From Bacteriovoracaceae bacterium UBA1511 (GTDB lineage: Bacteria; Bdellovibrionota; Bacteriovoracia; Bacteriovoracales; Bacteriovoracaceae), in the NCBI GenBank assembly GCA_002323535.1, contig DCQT01000095.1:1-24470 (forward strand): a stretch of DNA of 24,470 nt, in the 5' to 3' direction. Each line of letters starts with the position of its first letter. The first letter of the stretch is position 1. Below the pieces are notes generated by a model, which was not told the origin of the DNA, searched no databases, and was given only the letters and a program-made list of their open reading frames with translations. The translations under genes were made by a program, and so were the position numbers. This document shows, piece after piece, positions 22,585-24,470 of the stretch.

Positions 22585-23640
22585 ATGTCAAATCCTGGAA
22601 TCGAACAAACAGGCCCTGTTTGGGCATTATTAAAAAAACTCTCTACCAAATCAGGTCTTACTGAAATTGTAATTAATGGACCTAATGACATATTCGTTGA
22701 AAAAGGGGGCGAGTTTATACCTATCGATGTAAAAATAAAACAAGATAGTATCAACCAATTTATTCAAGACGTATCTATTTATAATAAACGTGACCTGGAT
22801 GAGAACAATCCTTTATTTAATGGATCACTTCCTGATGGAAGCAGAATAAATATCGCCGCTCCCCCAATAAGAATGGAAGGGCCAGCGATCACAATTAGAA
22901 AATTTCTTAAATCAATTCAAACTTTTGATTCCAGACAAGGTATTTTTGGTCTAAGTCCCGACTGGGTAAACTTTTTAAGAGCAGCCGTAAAGGCCAGACT
23001 AAATATTGTAGTGTCTGGCGGTACAGGTGTAGGAAAAACAACATTTTTAAATTTGCTCCTTCAAGAAGTAGAAAAAAAACAAAGAAAAGTCATCATAGAA
23101 GATGTTCGAGAGATCAACATCAATATGCCCAACACCATTAGAATGGAGTCCATGACTTTAGCTAGTGGTAAAGACGTGACCATTCGAGACCTTGTTAAAA
23201 ATAGTCTTCGAATGCGTCCAGATAGAATCGTTATTGGAGAAATAAGAGGAGAAGAGGTTTTTGATCTGCTTCAAGCGATGAATACTGGGCATGATGGATG
23301 CTTTGCCTCCATTCACGCAAATACACCAAAGGAGTGCCTAAAAAGATTAGAGGCACTATACCTACTTTCTGGGTATGATGTTCCCTATAAGGCAATAACC
23401 CATCAAATCGGACGAAGTATCGACCTTATCATCCAACTCAAAAGAAATAGAAATGGCCTACGGGTCGTTAGCCATATAGCAGAACTTACTGATATTTCAG
23501 GTGATCAAGTGCTTATGCAAGATATTGGAAAGCTATCCGATGATATGAGCTATATTGTCTCTTGTGGACTCGTTCCCAAGTCAATAAAAAAACTTGAGAA
23601 ACATGGTTTTGATCGAAAACTGTTTGCAACTGACTTTTAA
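22585..23640 (+). CDS. CpaF/TadA-type secretion ATPase
   Basis: 351 residues of the type II/IV secretion ATPase superfamily (CpaF branch), hexameric motors for Flp/Tad pilus assembly or related secretion. The N-terminal domain begins KSGLTEIVINGPNDIFVEKGGEF, as in CpaF. DGSRINIAAPP precedes the Walker A box GGTGVGKTT (145-153). The Asp box IIEDVREI, Walker B region MRPDRIVIGEIRG, GHDGCFASIHANTP (His box) and RLEAL follow. The protein lacks the long N-terminal extension of many CpaFs, and no TadB/TadC, RcpA or pilin gene lies nearby, so it is an orphan here. The ATG has no recognisable ribosome site (see the -10 entry). Confidence 0.85.
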   Translation: MSNPGIEQTGPVWALLKKLSTKSGLTEIVINGPNDIFVEKGGEFIPIDVKIKQDSINQFIQDVSIYNKRDLDENNPLFNGSLPDGSRINIAAPPIRMEGPAITIRKFLKSIQTFDSRQGIFGLSPDWVNFLRAAVKARLNIVVSGGTGVGKTTFLNLLLQEVEKKQRKVIIEDVREININMPNTIRMESMTLASGKDVTIRDLVKNSLRMRPDRIVIGEIRGEEVFDLLQAMNTGHDGCFASIHANTPKECLKRLEALYLLSGYDVPYKAITHQIGRSIDLIIQLKRNRNGLRVVSHIAELTDISGDQVLMQDIGKLSDDMSYIVSCGLVPKSIKKLEKHGFDRKLFATDF

Positions 23641-23705
23641 AATAGATTTAATTTAAAAATTATTGATGCGTAAATTTTTGGGAGTCTCATTCCGATAAAA
23701 CTTCC

Positions 23706-24008
23706 ATGCCTGAAAAGATACTTTTGAATCTAGATAAAAAACTTAAAAAACTAATCCCCGGTTTTTTAGAAAATCGTCACAGAGAAATAACTGAGATTAA
23801 CTCTGCTATTGATTCTAAAAAGTACGAAAAACTCAACGACATTGGCCATCAATTAAAAGGCAGTGCTGGAAGCTATGGTTTTATGACCTTGTCTCAGCTA
23901 GGTGGAGACCTAGAAGAAGCCGGCAAAGAAAAAAATATCCAAAAAGCGAAGCTCGTCGTAGAAAAAATTAGTGATCACCTAAAACATCTTGAAATTGACT
24001 TTGATTAA
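23706..24008 (+). CDS. Histidine phosphotransfer (HPt) domain protein
   Basis: 100 residues forming a stand-alone HPt helical bundle. The phosphorylatable histidine is His48 in GHQLKGSAGSYG, with the downstream helix LSQLGGDLEEAGKEKN, all standard for HPt. It would relay phosphate between a hybrid histidine kinase and a response regulator, neither of which is in the window. The ATG at 23706 has no clear Shine-Dalgarno in the 65-base gap after the CpaF-like gene. Being between a secretion ATPase and hemJ gives no firm hint of its pathway. Confidence 0.8.
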   Translation: MPEKILLNLDKKLKKLIPGFLENRHREITEINSAIDSKKYEKLNDIGHQLKGSAGSYGFMTLSQLGGDLEEAGKEKNIQKAKLVVEKISDHLKHLEIDFD

Positions 24009-24032
24009 TGCCAATTTACTTTTGAGGTAATC

Positions 24033-24470
24033 ATGGCATCACTTTATTTAAAATCACTTCACATTATTTTTGTCACCACCTGGTTTGCAGGACTTTTTTA
24101 TATAGTAAGACTATTTATCTACGATCGAGAGGCTCAAGACAAAGATCCCTCGGAAAAGAAGATTCTTACAGATCAATATAAAATTATGCAGCGAAGACTT
24201 TGGTATGGAATTACATGGCCTAGTTGTATCCTAACAATAATTTTTGGACTCTCCTTGATCCATGATTTTTTTCCTCTAAGTGAAGAACCGTGGCTCATTG
24301 TTAAATTAATTTTTGTTTTTCTTTTATTTCTTTACCACTTAAGCTGTGGGCACATCCTAAAAGCGTTTGCTTTAGGTAATTATAAGTATTCATCCATGCA
24401 ACTTAGAATCTGGAATGAAGTCGCCACTATTTTTCTCGTGTCGATTGTTTTTCTAGTAGAACTCAAAGAA
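24033..24470 (+). CDS. hemJ: HemJ-like protoporphyrinogen oxidase (UPF0093), 3' end beyond the window
   Basis: An open frame of 146 codons runs off the window edge; it is almost complete, since HemJ proteins are about 140-190 residues. Multi-pass membrane protein with the family's YLKSLHIIFVTTWFAGLFYIVRLFIY start (His10, proposed heme ligand, and the WFAGLFY..RLF.Y motif), WLIVKLIFV with Lys91, and RIWNEVATIFL near the C-terminus. HemJ oxidises protoporphyrinogen IX to protoporphyrin IX in heme synthesis. A good ribosome site (GAGGT, 24024-24028) precedes the ATG at 24033. Confidence 0.88.
   Translation, partial: MASLYLKSLHIIFVTTWFAGLFYIVRLFIYDREAQDKDPSEKKILTDQYKIMQRRLWYGITWPSCILTIIFGLSLIHDFFPLSEEPWLIVKLIFVFLLFLYHLSCGHILKAFALGNYKYSSMQLRIWNEVATIFLVSIVFLVELKE

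Noticed and set aside
1..24470. Mobile element, prophage or CRISPR content
   Set aside because: No transposase, integrase, phage structural gene, att-like duplication at the tRNA-Leu 3' end, or regularly spaced repeat was seen. The only tandem repeat is the coding 45-bp one.

Overview
The window is a compact, visibly AT-rich stretch of a Gram-negative-type bacterial chromosome (G+C not counted). Genes abut or overlap, several convergent pairs share or touch stop codons, and no insertion sequence, integrase, CRISPR array or rRNA is visible. The mix of genes (one bifunctional Rel/SpoT protein, a divergent sigma-54 activator with an FHA-like N-terminus, a FliL-like protein, an orphan CpaF ATPase, a free HPt protein, secreted Cys-rich proteins) fits a Bdellovibrionota relative such as Bacteriovorax or Halobacteriovorax. 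That assignment is inference; no rRNA is present to confirm it.

Layout. (1) 1-5359, plus strand: the 3' end of leuS, a Na+/solute symporter, the malic enzyme maeB, ridA and a membrane-anchored DUF218/YdcF-like protein, nearly all overlapping or abutting. An 11-bp-stem terminator hairpin with a T-tract sits inside the first codons of the symporter. (2) 9006-5360, minus strand: a yicC-gmk-rel operon with a plausible promoter; rpoZ is not between gmk and rel. (3) 9073-12501: a small exported protein preceded by a 23-codon ORF, a FliL-like membrane protein, a sigma-54 activator, the GTPase engB and a small coiled-coil protein. (4) 12567-14600: an acyltransferase overlapping an atypical SDR epimerase, then tRNA-Leu(CAA) with a strong promoter and a terminator. 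(5) 14638-18124, minus strand: a hydrophobic protein built on 15-residue repeats, and a 906-residue exported protein with a caspase/CHAT-like His/Cys pattern and a 14-cysteine C-terminus. (6) 18223-21728, plus strand: a tight operon of a Ycf46-like AAA+ ATPase, a two-TM Lys-rich protein, a Ycf35-like DUF1257 protein, a DUF2997 protein and a PflX-like radical SAM protein. (7) 21729-24470: a membrane protein with a PH-like C-terminus, an orphan CpaF/TadA-type ATPase, an HPt protein and the start of hemJ.

The best candidate for an undescribed system is region 6. Ycf46, Ycf35/DUF1257 and DUF2997 are families I know chiefly from cyanobacteria and plastids. Here they sit with a radical SAM enzyme in a genome with no sign of photosynthesis, which suggests a general ATPase-driven Fe-S/radical process of unknown target. 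The divergently oriented secreted caspase-like protein and the 15-residue-repeat protein are the next most unusual items.
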